This document shows positions 17,049 to 29,453 of a DNA stretch of 49,678 nucleotides, in pieces (position 1 is the stretch's first letter; each line of letters opens with the position of its first letter). The notes under the pieces were generated by a model. It saw nothing but the letters and a program-made list of their open reading frames with translations. It had not been told where the DNA came from and searched no databases. Source of the DNA: Pseudomonas kitaguniensis (lineage in GTDB: Bacteria; Pseudomonadota; Gammaproteobacteria; Pseudomonadales; Pseudomonadaceae); assembly GCF_009296165.1 (NCBI RefSeq), contig NZ_VUAZ01000010.1:1-49678 (forward strand), written 5' to 3'. The position numbers and the translations under genes are program-made.

Positions 17049-18155
17049 ATGACCGTACTAAACCCGCGCATTGTAACTCCATTCGATATGGGCGCTCTGA
17101 AACTGAAAAACCGCATGGCGCTTGCACCCATGACACGTGTCAGCGCGAGCGAGAGCGGTAATGCCACGCCTGCGATGGCCCGGTATTACGAGCGTTTTGC
17201 CCATGGCGGTTTTGGCTTGGTCATCACGGAAGGGATCTATACCGACCGACAGTATGCCCAGGGCTACCTGAACCAGCCCGGTATCACCGACAACGAACAG
17301 GCGCTGGCCTGGCGCGAAGTGGTCGAGGCGATTCATCGCCATGAAAGCGCGGCCATCGCGCAGATCATGCATGCCGGCGCATTGAGCCAGGCGAACCGTT
17401 TTGTCGAACAGTCTGCCGGCCCTTCGGCCATTCGCCCGAAAGGTGAGCAGATGAAGTTCTATCACGGCGAGGGTGCTTACCGGGTGCCTCAGACCATGAG
17501 CGATGAAGCTATCGCGGATACCATTGAGGGTTTTGCCCAGGCGGCTACACGCGCTGTTGAGGTCGCGGGGTTCGACGGTGTCGAGATCCATGGCGCCAAT
17601 GGCTATTTGCTGGACCAGTTCATGACGGACTATTCCAATCAACGCGAAGATCGATGGGGCGGTGATGTTCGCCAGCGCTTGAGCCTGACGCTTGAGGTCA
17701 TCGCAGCGGTGAGAAAGGCGGTCGGGCACTCGCCGGTGGGTGTGCGTATTTCTCAGGGCAAGGTTAATGACTTTGAGCACAAGTGGGCGGGTGGCGAGGG
17801 CGATGCGCAGGTGATCTTCGGCAGCCTGGCTGACGCTGGGGTCGACTTCATCCATGTGACAGAGCATCACGCCTGGCAACCGGCGTTCGTCGGTAACGAG
17901 GCAAGCCTGGTGACGCTGGCTCGCCGTTATGCGCCCGGTGTTGCGTTGATCGCCAATGGGGGCGTGCAGGACTCGCCCAGCGTTGAACAAACCCTGCAGG
18001 CTGGCGCAGATATTATCGCCGTCGGCAAGGCTGCCTTGGCCAATCCTGACCTGCTGCAGCGGTTGCTGGAGGGGCGTGCGCCGGAGCGCTTCGACGCCGC
18101 GCTGCTTGCGCCGATTGCCGACATCAAGGAGCGTGAGTTGAATTGGGCGCAGTGA
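17049..18155 (+). CDS. NADH:flavin oxidoreductase, Old Yellow Enzyme family (alkene reductase)
   Basis: 368 aa, typical of OYE. The FMN-binding TIM barrel is recognisable: LKNRMALAPMTRVSA, GLVITEGIYTD, QIMHAGALSQ, the active-site region GFDGVEIHGANGYLLDQF, DRWGGDVRQR and ALIANGGV...AVGKAALANPDL near the end. Such enzymes reduce activated C=C bonds and nitro compounds with NAD(P)H. The start at 17049 is chosen because the residues before it in frame are not family-like. Divergent from the frameshifted LysR gene. Confidence 0.9.
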   Translation: MTVLNPRIVTPFDMGALKLKNRMALAPMTRVSASESGNATPAMARYYERFAHGGFGLVITEGIYTDRQYAQGYLNQPGITDNEQALAWREVVEAIHRHESAAIAQIMHAGALSQANRFVEQSAGPSAIRPKGEQMKFYHGEGAYRVPQTMSDEAIADTIEGFAQAATRAVEVAGFDGVEIHGANGYLLDQFMTDYSNQREDRWGGDVRQRLSLTLEVIAAVRKAVGHSPVGVRISQGKVNDFEHKWAGGEGDAQVIFGSLADAGVDFIHVTEHHAWQPAFVGNEASLVTLARRYAPGVALIANGGVQDSPSVEQTLQAGADIIAVGKAALANPDLLQRLLEGRAPERFDAALLAPIADIKERELNWAQ

Positions 18156-18460
18156 GTTACAGATCGGCGGAGGGGGGCGGTTGCGCACTGTCATTACCGT
18201 TTTACGTGTGACGCTACACCGATCAGCGGGCATGCGCAGCGGGGTCGCACAGTAATTGGCCAATTAATTGTGGCGTTGCTGACGAGCTTTTACTCGTCAT
18301 GTCGTTGTTTTTTTACTATTATCGTTTATCTGCGCACTCAGGGAAGAGAGGCTGAGCGCCTTGAGGCGGGTAGAAAATTTACGCTCGATCAATCAACGAG
18401 TTATTACCTTTGCCCAGAACGTACCGACTCAGCCAACCATAATTAGCTTTGGTGAAACCG
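18156..18460. other. Intergenic region with a 14-bp palindrome
   Basis: No gene is visible. TAATTGGCCAATTA at 18253-18266 is a perfect palindrome, near an AT-rich stretch (TTTTTTACTATTATCG at about 18307) that could hold the lipoprotein gene's promoter. No clear terminator follows the OYE gene. Confidence 0.4.
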
Positions 18461-18961
18461 ATGAATAAAATTTGTGGCATCGTTGTATTGGTAGGTCTTG
18501 CCGTCTCGGGATGCGCTACTAAAACGCCAGAAAAGCCTAAAGTCACTCCCGCTCCTGCCGTCGCTCAGCAAGCACCCCCTCAACCCGCACAGCCAACACC
18601 CGCAAAGCCGCCTGTGCGCTATGAGGCTGCCTCTGCGAACGCCAGTGCTGAAGGCCCTGCCGCTGTGTCGCCTGAGACCGCTGAGCCGGAATCAGAGACA
18701 AAGTCGAACCAATACAGCGCTGAGCAATGCCGTAAAGAGCTGGATGTTTTAAAGGTTTACAACAGAGCGTCTTACGACAAATACGAAGCGCAGTACCAGG
18801 CCATTGCCAGCAAGACTGCTAAATACATGCAAATTAAAGACTCAATAAGTGCCGATATAAACTATATGGTGCTGCCGGCTTATCAATTTCAAATTCGTGA
18901 GTTCTGCTTCCGGGTCAAGACCCGTCTTTCGGAACTTGTGCTTCGCCAAGCCAGACCCTGA
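18461..18961 (+). CDS. Predicted lipoprotein of unknown function
   Basis: 166 aa. A lipoprotein signal peptide ends at LAVSGC (Cys18). A Pro/Ala-rich linker follows (about 20-90: PKVTPAPAVAQQAPPQPAQP and onward), then a C-terminal helical domain (about 90-166) with three Cys. The linker suggests the domain is held away from the outer membrane. I do not recognise a family. The ATG at 18461 is preferred over GTG and TTG codons just upstream, because it puts positive charge directly before the hydrophobic segment. Confidence 0.75.
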   Translation: MNKICGIVVLVGLAVSGCATKTPEKPKVTPAPAVAQQAPPQPAQPTPAKPPVRYEAASANASAEGPAAVSPETAEPESETKSNQYSAEQCRKELDVLKVYNRASYDKYEAQYQAIASKTAKYMQIKDSISADINYMVLPAYQFQIREFCFRVKTRLSELVLRQARP

Positions 18962-19000
18962 TTACACGTTAGGCCGTGTGGCTGCCGGCGGGGTGCACAA

Positions 19001-19129
19001 CCCTGCCGGGAAGGTGGCGGCCCCGCGCTGTTCACCGAAGACTTGCCCGGCAGCCTGAGCCTGCAAGAGCGCTTGCTGGTGGCCGAAAATGCCAGCCAGC
19101 TCACCCCCCCCCAACCGGTGTGGCCGTGA
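19001..19129 (+). pseudogene. Possible gene remnant between lipoprotein and chemoreceptor
   Basis: An open stretch without a start codon reads GGGPALFTEDLPGSLSLQER and then LLVAENASQLTPPQPVWP, with Pseudomonas-like codon use. It contains a run of nine C (19104-19112), a site prone to slippage. It may be the tail of a deleted gene; I do not recognise the family. Confidence 0.25.
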
Positions 19130-19151
19130 GCAGCACCGATGCAATGTTGGC

Positions 19152-20780
19152 TTAGAGTTTGAACTGCTGGGTCAACTGGCTAAGGTCGGTTGCCAGCTTC
19201 GTCAGCTCAGCGGTGGCTATCGCCGTTTGGTTCGAGCCTTCTGATGCCTCGCTGGACAAGTCGCGAATACTCACAAGGTTGCGGTCGACCTCCCGCGCCA
19301 CCTGCGCCTGTTCCTCTGCGGCGGTTGCGATCATCAAATTTCGTTCGTTGATCTGGCTCAGGGAATCGGTGATTTCGGACAGGACCTTACCCGCGCCGTT
19401 GGCCATTTCAAGCGTTTGCGCGGCTTGGATACTGGTCTGACTCATCGATGACACGGCATTGCCGGTGCCGGCCTGAATCGAATCGACCATTTGCTCAATT
19501 TCTTGCGTGGATTTTTGCGTGCGATGAGCCAGGGCTCTGACTTCATCGGCCACCACCGCAAAACCACGGCCGGCTTCGCCTGCGCGTGCCGCTTCAATCG
19601 CCGCGTTCAACGCGAGCAAATTGGTCTGCTCGGCGATACCGCGGATCACATCCAGCACCTTGCTGATGTCGGTCGCCATGCTCGCCAAGGCTTGCACTTC
19701 CACGGAAGTTGACTGAACGTTGGCGACCATGACGTTGATCGCCGCCACCGTTTCGTTCACCTGATTACGCCCCGCGATAGCGGCGGTGCTGGACAGCGAG
19801 GTGAGGTCGGAGGTGGACGCGGCATTGCCTGCGACTTCTTCCACGGCTGCACTCATTTCATTGACGGCGGTGGCCGCCATTTCAATTTCATGGTTTTGAC
19901 GCTGAATAGTGCGCGACGCACCCTCAGTCACCGCATGCATTTCTTCGGAGGTGGCGGCCAGTTGGGTCGATGAATCACCAATCAGCGCCAAGGCATCACG
20001 CAAGTTTGACTGCATCGTTGCGATTGCTTTAACCAGTTGGGCCGCCTCGTCGGTGCCTTCAACTTTAACGTCGTTGCTCAAGTCATTCGCGGCGATACGT
20101 TGTGCGATCGCTAATGATTCGTTAATGGGCACTGTCAGGCTGCGGGTATAGAGCCACGCCAATATTAACGAGGCGGTCACCGAAACCAGCATAAAAACGC
20201 CAACTATCATCAGTGTTTGTTGATAAATATCATCAGCGTCCTGTCCGGCTTTTTTGGCCTTGTCTTCGTTTATGCCGATGAGGTTTTTCAGTGCAACTTC
20301 AACCTGATCGGCCGCATTTTTCATTTGGCCATTTGAAATGGAAACTGCGGTTTCCAATTGCTGCGCTGCCACCGAGGCAAGGTACAGCTCCTGAGCCTTG
20401 GTGTACTCGCTTTGAGCCTCACGCAGACGCTCAAATGCTTCTTGACCGCGCGCAGTGACAATCAGCGCCTTCAATGACTGCAGGTATTGATCAATCATTT
20501 GCCGGGATTGCTGGATGTCGCTGAGTGCCTTGGTTTTACGCTCTTGAGGCTCTATCGGGTTACGCAAGCGTGCGTTGTTGCCCCGGATACTCACGAATTC
20601 CCGGTCCAGTTGCCCCAACAACTTGACGCTGGGCACTACGTTAGTTTCAACGTATTTTTCCGCTGTTTTTAGTAGCCCGGCTTGCCGCAAGGCAAGTAAC
20701 CCCATTGCAACGATTATCAGGCAGAAAAAGCCAAAGCACAGAGCTGAACGGGGCGCAAGGTTGAGCTTTCGTAGGAGCAT
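19152..20780 (-). CDS. Methyl-accepting chemotaxis protein
   Basis: 542 aa, the standard transmembrane receptor design. TM1 is at about 14-32 ([19 protein letters not shown]), the periplasmic four-helix-bundle ligand domain at about 33-190 (includes the [16 protein letters not shown] segment), TM2 at about 192-214 ([21 protein letters not shown]), HAMP at about 215-268 and the signalling domain to 542. The conserved hairpin tip is [35 protein letters not shown]. It lacks a C-terminal CheR-docking pentapeptide (ends QQFKL). The ligand is unknown. It is a single gene. Confidence 0.95.
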   Translation of the reverse strand: MLLRKLNLAPRSALCFGFFCLIIVAMGLLALRQAGLLKTAEKYVETNVVPSVKLLGQLDREFVSIRGNNARLRNPIEPQERKTKALSDIQQSRQMIDQYLQSLKALIVTARGQEAFERLREAQSEYTKAQELYLASVAAQQLETAVSISNGQMKNAADQVEVALKNLIGINEDKAKKAGQDADDIYQQTLMIVGVFMLVSVTASLILAWLYTRSLTVPINESLAIAQRIAANDLSNDVKVEGTDEAAQLVKAIATMQSNLRDALALIGDSSTQLAATSEEMHAVTEGASRTIQRQNHEIEMAATAVNEMSAAVEEVAGNAASTSDLTSLSSTAAIAGRNQVNETVAAINVMVANVQSTSVEVQALASMATDISKVLDVIRGIAEQTNLLALNAAIEAARAGEAGRGFAVVADEVRALAHRTQKSTQEIEQMVDSIQAGTGNAVSSMSQTSIQAAQTLEMANGAGKVLSEITDSLSQINERNLMIATAAEEQAQVAREVDRNLVSIRDLSSEASEGSNQTAIATAELTKLATDLSQLTQQFKL

Positions 20781-21319
20781 ATCAAGTACCAGAGCGTGGG
20801 GTGGGCGGATATTTATCCTTGAACATATTATCGACCCACCGCTTGGATGCTTTAATTATGGGCGTAATAGAGCGTGTCTATTTCTACCGCTCATAGTCTT
20901 CCGACGCCCGTCGACCGCTGGCTAATTAATCGGCTAACCCTACAAGCTGTCCATTGCATGAAAAAAGCAGTGCGCTGCTCCTGTTGTTTCTTGTTTCCAG
21001 CGGCGGCGCCAGCAGATTGACGATCAAGGCGATCATGCCGGTGATGGAGGCGCGAGAGCGCAACCAAACACTGCTGGAGTCGGCGCCGTCTGCTGATCGG
21101 GGTGGCGCGGATGTGTCTTACGTCAGCCAATGTTCATGGCTCGCCACTGAGCTCAGTCATCGCTCGCTACTGACGCCGTTCAATCGACACGCAAACGTTA
21201 CGCGCGACTTAGCGCGTGTAACATTTGCGTGTTTAAATGTTTATGTCGTCTAGCGGTGCAATCGCCGCAGCCGACATGCCATTGATGGCTGTCATTGATT
21301 CACACCAAGGAGCTACACC
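20781..21319. other. 539-base region without a supported gene; long inverted repeat
   Basis: No gene with a ribosome site and coding-like composition is seen. A 99-codon open frame at 20954-21253 starts with a hydrophobic stretch but degenerates. On the minus strand at about 20960-21110 a short membrane-like segment (ITGMIALIVNLLAPPL) may be a remnant. At 21187-21232 ACACGCAAACGTTACGCGC faces GCGCGTGTAACATTTGCGTGT around a 6-base loop, with one mismatch and a 2-base bulge, a likely hairpin. The nuclease gene's own leader occupies the end, with AAGGAG 7 bases before its ATG. Confidence 0.45.
21187..21232. repeat. Long imperfect hairpin upstream of the nuclease gene
   Basis: The arms at 21187-21205 and 21212-21232 are complementary except for one mismatch and a 2-base bulge. 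No T-run follows. It may be a processing or regulatory hairpin in the nuclease leader. Confidence 0.6.
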
Positions 21320-22165
21320 ATGCAAGGACGTATGAAGTTTAAACATCTGGCGTATCTGTTGATCCCGCTGGTTGCCGCCTGTACCACACCGGATAGAACA
21401 CGCGAAGCCGCCGTTGCGACTCAGGCCACGCCACACGCGGCGTTGCAGTTGGATAACTGTTCGGTGGGCTGCCCTACCGGCGGCAGCCCGCTGACGTTGA
21501 ACCGCCAGGCGTACACGCTGAACAACAACGGCTCCACCAAGTTTGCGAACTGGGTGGCGTACAAAATTACCAAAACCACGCCGGCCAGCGGTCGCTCGCG
21601 CGACTGGGCGACCGACCCGGACATACCTGCCGGTGAAACGCTTGACCCGGTGGATTACAACGGCGCCAACGTCGCGCTCAAAGTTGATCGTGGCCATCAG
21701 GCCAACCTCGCGTCGATGGCGGGGGTTGCGGACTGGCAAACCCTTAACTACCTGTCGAACATCACCCCGCAAAAGTCCGACCTTAACCAAGGGCCTTGGG
21801 CGCATCTTGAAGATCAGGAACGCACGCTCAGCAAGGCGGCAGGCATTGACCAGGTGTACGTCGTCACCGGGCCGTTGTACGAGCATTTTGTGGGTACGCT
21901 GCCGGGTACCAACAAGGTTCACACGATCCCCAGTGGTTACTGGAAAATCATCGTTGCCGGAAGCTCGCCGGAGCAAGGTCTGTATGCATCGTTTGTGATG
22001 GAGCAGGAGACGGCGAAGAACGCGAACTTCTGTAATTATCAGGTGACCGTGAATCAAATCGAAGAGCGCTCGGGGCTCACGTTCTGGAGCAACTTGCCGC
22101 AAGCGGTGCAGGCTGCACTGAAGTCAAAGCAGGGGCAGTTACCCAGCCGGCTGGGCTGTAAGTAA
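21320..22165 (+). CDS. DNA/RNA non-specific endonuclease, exported lipoprotein
   Basis: 281 aa. An N-terminal signal ends in the lipobox LVAAC (Cys21). The Serratia-nuclease (NUC) domain spans about 90-265, with the catalytic DRGH motif in VDRGHQANLASMAG and the metal-binding Asn region NYLSNITPQKSDLNQGPWAHLE. Such enzymes cleave single- and double-stranded DNA and RNA outside the cytoplasm, for nutrition or against competitors. No immunity gene is adjacent, as expected for an enzyme kept in the envelope. AAGGAG lies 7 bases before the ATG. Confidence 0.9.
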   Translation: MQGRMKFKHLAYLLIPLVAACTTPDRTREAAVATQATPHAALQLDNCSVGCPTGGSPLTLNRQAYTLNNNGSTKFANWVAYKITKTTPASGRSRDWATDPDIPAGETLDPVDYNGANVALKVDRGHQANLASMAGVADWQTLNYLSNITPQKSDLNQGPWAHLEDQERTLSKAAGIDQVYVVTGPLYEHFVGTLPGTNKVHTIPSGYWKIIVAGSSPEQGLYASFVMEQETAKNANFCNYQVTVNQIEERSGLTFWSNLPQAVQAALKSKQGQLPSRLGCK

Positions 22166-22262
22166 CGTTTAAAGCCGTGTTGTGCGCGTGTAATACAACG
22201 CGATCAAGCATTACACGGCTGTCTGTCCGACCGTTCGGATGCACGTCTCCAGATACTTTAAA

Positions 22263-22315
22263 CCTTCTACGTAAGCGCAATGTCGATAGCTCAAGACACG
22301 TCGCCACGTAGAAGG
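22263..22315 (+). promoter_or_regulatory. Perfect inverted repeat hiding the glycosyltransferase ribosome site
   Basis: CCTTCTACGT (22263-22272) and ACGTAGAAGG (22306-22315) pair perfectly over 10 bp around a 33-base loop. The right arm contains the Shine-Dalgarno (GAAGG), 7 bases before the ATG at 22323. Pairing would block translation, so this could be a thermosensor, a small-RNA target or an operator acting at DNA level. Confidence 0.5.
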
Positions 22316-22322
22316 AACGGCA

Positions 22323-23024
22323 ATGATAGGAATCGTGATACCTGCCCATAACGAAGAAAAACACATCAGTGAGTGTCTCGCTTCGGTACTGCGGGCCGTT
22401 CAACATCCGGCCCTGCAAGGCCGGCACGTTGAAGTACTGGTGGTATTGGATGACTGCACCGACGCGACGGCGGCGCTGGTCTCGGCAAAGACCGTGGCGA
22501 TGCTCGACGTGTGTTTTCGCAATGTCGGCAAGGCCAGGGCCGTTGGCGCAGAGCAGTTACTCGAAGCGGGCGCCGAGTGGCTGGCGTTCACCGATGCGGA
22601 CACGCAGGTGCCGCCGGATTGGCTGGTGCGCCAGATCGAGTTTGGCGCGGATGCGGTCTGTGGAACCGTCGAGGTAGACAGTTGGAGCGAGCATGGTGAC
22701 GCCGTGCGCTCAACCTATATGGCGTTGTACCAGTTTACCGAGAACCATCGCCACATCCATGGCGCCAACCTCGGCCTGAGCGCTGCGGCCTACCGTAACG
22801 CCGGGGGCTTTCAGCATTTGGTTGCACACGAGGACGTGCGCCTGGTGGCTGACCTGGAAAGAATTGGTGCGCGCATTGTCTGGACCGCCACCAACCCGGT
22901 GATCACCAGTGCGCGCCGCGACTACAAATGCCGGGGCGGTTTTGGCGAGTATTTGGCGGCGCTTATGCCTGGCCCTGGCCACCTTGATAGCGAGCCCCGC
23001 GTCAGTTCAGACAGTCCGATTTAA
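22323..23024 (+). CDS. Glycosyltransferase family 2
   Basis: 233 aa, a single GT-A domain. The nucleotide-sugar site is IPAHNEEKHISECLASVL at the start, VLDDCTDAT at about 41-49, and the metal-binding DxD-type motif is in AFTDADTQVPPDWL at about 95. No membrane helices are seen. The family transfers sugars from nucleotide donors; the acceptor is unknown. It stands alone between the nuclease and dehydrogenase genes. Confidence 0.87.
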   Translation: MIGIVIPAHNEEKHISECLASVLRAVQHPALQGRHVEVLVVLDDCTDATAALVSAKTVAMLDVCFRNVGKARAVGAEQLLEAGAEWLAFTDADTQVPPDWLVRQIEFGADAVCGTVEVDSWSEHGDAVRSTYMALYQFTENHRHIHGANLGLSAAAYRNAGGFQHLVAHEDVRLVADLERIGARIVWTATNPVITSARRDYKCRGGFGEYLAALMPGPGHLDSEPRVSSDSPI

Positions 23025-23217
23025 CGCGCTTGATCTCCCGGCGATTTAATATCGCTAGGGATAAAGGGGCGAATAATTCAAACTTTTTCAGGTGAGTAAA
23101 ATCCCAACCGCTCGTCAGGCTTGAAGTGGATTTGTTGAACATACGCCGTGCTCTCCCGGACAGATAAAACAGGTACTGACAAAAATGTCCTTTTCGTCCT
23201 GGTTCTGGGAGAACTTA

Positions 23218-24357
23218 ATGAAAGCCATCGTTTACAACGGCCCTCGTGACGTCAGTGTGCAAAATGTTCCCGACGCCAAAATCGAAAAACCTACCGACGT
23301 TCTGGTGCGAGTCACCGCGACTAATATCTGCGGCTCTGACCTGCACATGTATGAAGGGCGTACTTCGTTCGAGACCGGCCGCGTGTTCGGGCACGAGAAT
23401 TTGGGTGAGGTGATTGAAGTCGGCGCAGGCGTCGACCGGGTTAAAGTCGGTGACCGTGTGTGCCTGCCGTTCAACATCGGCTGCGGCTTCTGCGAAAACT
23501 GCGAGAAGGGCCTTACCGGCTTTTGCCTCACCGCAAACCCGGGCAGTGCCGGTGCGGCGTATGGCTTTGCCGACATGGGGTCGTATCAGGGCGGGCAGGC
23601 AGAACTGCTGCGCGTGCCCTATGCCGACTTCAACTGCTTGGTACTGCCCGAGGATGCGCAAGAGCGTGAAGACGACTATGTCATGCTGTCGGACATCTTC
23701 CCGACGGGTTGGCACGCCACCGAGTTGGCGGGCCTGCTGCCGGGTGAAAGTATCGCCATTTACGGCGCCGGCCCGGTTGGTTTGATGGCCGCCCACTCGG
23801 CGATGATCAAAGGTGCCTCGCAGGTATTTGTGGTCGACAATCATCCCGACCGTTTGAAGTTGGCTGCTCAAATGGGCGCCACGCCGATCAACTCGCTCGA
23901 GAAAGAAGCGGTGGATCAGATATTGAATCTGACGCACGGCAAGGGCACTGATCGCGGTTGTGAATGTGTGGGTTATCAATGCTGTGATCGGCATGGCCAC
24001 GAAGCCAATCACCTGACCATGAACAACCTGGTCGCGTCCACCAAAGCCACCGGCGGGATCGGTGTCGTTGGCGTGTTTGTACCGCAAGACCCAGGCGCAA
24101 AAAATGAGCTGGCGAAAGAAGGTAAAATGGCCTTCGACTTCGGCGCGTTCTGGTTCAAGGGGCAGCAGATTCGAACCGGGCAAGCGAACGTAAAAGTCTA
24201 CAACCGCCGCTTGGCTGAGCTTATCCATCACGGGCGCGCCAACCCCGCGCAGATCATTTCGCACCGCCTTAAACTCTCCGAGGGGCCTGATGCGTACAAG
24301 CACTTCGACGCCCGTGACGACGGCTGGACCAAGGTTGTACTCAAGCCTGCTGCGTAA
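23218..24357 (+). CDS. Zinc-dependent alcohol/formaldehyde dehydrogenase
   Basis: 379 aa. The medium-chain dehydrogenase fold is clear: catalytic Zn ligands in NICGSDLHMYEG and FGHENLGEV, structural-Zn cysteines in GCGFCENCEKGLTGFC, and the Rossmann motif in AIYGAGPVGLMAAHSA. The longer insertions and the YQCCDRHGHEANH segment resemble glutathione-independent formaldehyde dehydrogenases and their dismutase relatives. It probably oxidises formaldehyde or another small aldehyde or alcohol with NAD. The ATG at 23218 follows GGGAG and gives the usual MKAIVYNGP start. Confidence 0.88.
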   Translation: MKAIVYNGPRDVSVQNVPDAKIEKPTDVLVRVTATNICGSDLHMYEGRTSFETGRVFGHENLGEVIEVGAGVDRVKVGDRVCLPFNIGCGFCENCEKGLTGFCLTANPGSAGAAYGFADMGSYQGGQAELLRVPYADFNCLVLPEDAQEREDDYVMLSDIFPTGWHATELAGLLPGESIAIYGAGPVGLMAAHSAMIKGASQVFVVDNHPDRLKLAAQMGATPINSLEKEAVDQILNLTHGKGTDRGCECVGYQCCDRHGHEANHLTMNNLVASTKATGGIGVVGVFVPQDPGAKNELAKEGKMAFDFGAFWFKGQQIRTGQANVKVYNRRLAELIHHGRANPAQIISHRLKLSEGPDAYKHFDARDDGWTKVVLKPAA

Positions 24358-24393
24358 GTAGAACAAGCGTTGTAGTTTGATCAAACGCGCACA

Positions 24394-24483
24394 CCTGTGG
24401 GAGCGGGCTGGCTCGCGATGCAGGCACCTCGGTGCATCAGACATACCGAGGTGATGCCATTGCAGGCAAGCCAGCTCCCACAT
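24394..24483. repeat. REP doublet (BIME-like) after the dehydrogenase gene
   Basis: The left half (24394-24420) carries GTGGGAGCGGGCTGGCTCGCG and the right half (24461-24483) its inverse. Between them CACCTCGGT/ACCGAGGTG forms a 9-bp hairpin. These are the mobile REP elements typical of the P. fluorescens group, moved by RAYT transposases encoded elsewhere. Confidence 0.88.
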
Positions 24484-27186
<2,703 letters not shown>

Positions 27187-27215
27187 GGTTTTCGTCAGCC
27201 CTTAAGCACCACCGT

Positions 27216-27244
27216 AAACGCTCTCTCTGAGAGGCGTTTTTTTT
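27216..27244 (+). terminator. Terminator after katG
   Basis: AAACGC(T)CTCT pairs with AGAGGCGTTT, and the T-run totals eight. Confidence 0.9.
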
Positions 27245-27425
27245 GCGTGCAGCACGCGTGGCGCAGTAGCCTTTTTTTAAAAAACTCGGGAGTCGCGCTA
27301 AGTTTGGGACCCGTCCTACATCATTTTTTTTATCGCTTTGTTAGCTTGCCTTGAAAATTGAGCGTGTCCGGTGACTGGCTTGGGCGTCGCGTTTTTCTTG
27401 CACTTTTCAGGTTAAGGATAAGCGT

Positions 27426-29453
27426 ATGTTCGCGTCAGCCAATGCTGCGCACTTCGCGTTGTTAATCCCGTCCGTTAGCAACGATTTCAAGGTGCTGGCC
27501 TTTCACGGCACTGAAGCGATCAGCACCTTGTACGCGATTAAGATTGAGCTCGTCAGCGAGGCGCCGGACTTCGATCTTGGGAGCCTGCTCAGCCAACCCG
27601 CCTTCTTGCAGTTCGGCCTTAATGGCGAAGGTATTCATGGGCATATTGAAGATGTGTTGGCAGGTGAGGCCGGTAAACGCCTGAGCCGGTATCAACTGAC
27701 GTTAGTGCCCGCGCTGCACTATCTGCAGTTCAGCCACAACCACCGCATCTTCCAACACCTGACGGTGCCGCAGATTGTCGCCCAAGTGCTCAACGGCCAC
27801 GGCATCCAGGCTGATGTGTACACCTTCCATGTCCGCAGCGCTGTAGAGCGAGAGTACTGCACGCAATACGCTGAAAGTGACTTCGATTTCATCAGCAGGT
27901 TGTGCAGTGAGGAAGGGATTTCGTGGCACCACCAGCACAGCCAACATGGCCATCAGTTGCTGTTCACCGACAATCAGGCCTGCTTCCCCTTGCTGGGGGC
28001 AACCCCGTATCAGCAGGACGCTGGCCTGGTGGCGGATTACCCGGTCGTCAGCCAGTTCTCCACGCGTTTCAGTAGCCGAACCAGCAAGGTCACGCGTCGC
28101 GGCTATGATTTAAAGCGCCCAAGCCTGCTGCGGCAAAGCCGAGCGGCCGTCGAGTTTAGCCCTGCACTCGAAGACTACCGTTACCCGGCGCTGATCGAGC
28201 ATGAAAAACTCGGCAAGCAGCTCGCCCAACAGGCGCTGGAGCGACACCGTGCCGACTACCAGTTGGCCGAGGGCCAGAGCGATCAACCGATCCTGCGCAG
28301 TGGCCACTTCTTTGACCTGACGGAACACCCGCGCCAATCGTGCAACGCGTTGTGGCTGTTGCTCAGCGTGACGCACACAGGCAAACAACCTCAATCACTT
28401 GAGGAGGCAGCCACCACTGAGGTTAAACCCGAAGACGGTTTTACGCAGGGTTACCGCAATACCTTCACTGCGATTCCGTGGGATGCGGTGTACCGGCCAC
28501 CCTTGGTCACGCGCAAATCGCCGATGGTCAGCCAGACCGCTCGTGTCACCGGACCCGCCGGAGACGACATTTTTTGTGACGATCTGGGGCGTGTAAAAGC
28601 CCAATTTTTTTGGGACCGAGCCGAATTGAACAGTGACAAAAGCAGTTGCTGGCTGCGGGTCTCGTCGAGCTGGGCGGGCGACAGCTTCGGTGCCGTGACC
28701 ATTCCGCGCGTGGGCATGGAAGTGGTGGTGACCTTTTTGGAAGGCGACCCCGACCATCCGCTGATTACCGGTTGCGTGCCCAACAAGGTCACGCCGGTGC
28801 CGTACCCATTACCGGCGAACAAGACCAAAAGCGTGCTGCGCAGCCATAGCTCGCCGCGCAGTGGTGGTTACAACGAACTGTCGATTGAAGATCGGGCAGG
28901 GCAGGAAAAAATCTACCTGCATGCTCAACGCGACATCGAACAAGTGATCCTCAATGACAGCGACATCAAGGTCGGTAATGACCGCTTTGAACAGGTGGGC
29001 AGCAACAGTTCCAGCGTGATCCAGGGCGATGAACTGCACACCACCCAAGGTCTGCGTAACACCGCTATCGGTGGTAATGAACGGCTCAGCATTACCGGCA
29101 ACAGCAGCACAATGGCAGGCGGTACGCTGGTGATTCAGGCCGGCACACAAGCGCATCTCACCGCCGCCAACGTGGTGATAAACGCAGGCGTGAGCCTGAC
29201 GCTCAGCGCCGGCGGGCAACACCTGCTCATCACCGCGGGCGGCATTTTCAGCAGCGTGCCTATTGTTCAGGGCGGCGCGCCGGTGGCAGGGGTTCCTGCG
29301 CTTCAAGCCGCACAGGCGTTTGCCAGCGCACCACAAGCGTTTATCGCTAACCCGCCGTCCATTCTGGCTGCCGTTAAACAGCAAGCGGCGGACCACTGCC
29401 CGCTCTGCGAGGCCTGTGTTGCTGGCCTGTGCAACATTGGAGAGTCCGCATGA
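27426..29453 (+). CDS. vgrG: Type VI secretion tip protein VgrG
   Basis: 675 aa. The gp27-like N-terminal part spans about 1-360 (LAFHGTEAISTLYAIKIELVSE; EYCTQYAESDFDFISRLCSEEGISWHH), the gp5 OB fold about 385-465 (CWLRVSSSWAGDSFGAVTIPRVGMEVVVTFLEGDPDHPLITG), then the beta-helix needle (about 500-610). The tail ends in a Cys cluster, HCPLCEACVAGLC, typical of VgrGs that carry effectors via DUF4123 adaptors. AAGGA (27414-27418) at the ribosome site also fits an RsmA/E binding motif (ANGGA), so Gac/Rsm control is possible. No structural T6SS genes are nearby: an orphan vgrG island. Stop overlaps the next start. Confidence 0.95.
   Translation: MFASANAAHFALLIPSVSNDFKVLAFHGTEAISTLYAIKIELVSEAPDFDLGSLLSQPAFLQFGLNGEGIHGHIEDVLAGEAGKRLSRYQLTLVPALHYLQFSHNHRIFQHLTVPQIVAQVLNGHGIQADVYTFHVRSAVEREYCTQYAESDFDFISRLCSEEGISWHHQHSQHGHQLLFTDNQACFPLLGATPYQQDAGLVADYPVVSQFSTRFSSRTSKVTRRGYDLKRPSLLRQSRAAVEFSPALEDYRYPALIEHEKLGKQLAQQALERHRADYQLAEGQSDQPILRSGHFFDLTEHPRQSCNALWLLLSVTHTGKQPQSLEEAATTEVKPEDGFTQGYRNTFTAIPWDAVYRPPLVTRKSPMVSQTARVTGPAGDDIFCDDLGRVKAQFFWDRAELNSDKSSCWLRVSSSWAGDSFGAVTIPRVGMEVVVTFLEGDPDHPLITGCVPNKVTPVPYPLPANKTKSVLRSHSSPRSGGYNELSIEDRAGQEKIYLHAQRDIEQVILNDSDIKVGNDRFEQVGSNSSSVIQGDELHTTQGLRNTAIGGNERLSITGNSSTMAGGTLVIQAGTQAHLTAANVVINAGVSLTLSAGGQHLLITAGGIFSSVPIVQGGAPVAGVPALQAAQAFASAPQAFIANPPSILAAVKQQAADHCPLCEACVAGLCNIGESA

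Noticed and set aside
21187..21232. Terminator for an upstream gene
   Set aside because: The stem is strong but lacks a T-run and no gene on either side ends near it.
20954..21253. 99-codon open frame with a hydrophobic start
   Set aside because: No ribosome site, and the sequence after residue 20 does not look like a protein. It also covers the long hairpin at 21187-21232.
27246..27425. Sigma-54 promoter for vgrG
   Set aside because: No GG-N10-GC pair with the right context could be found in the region.
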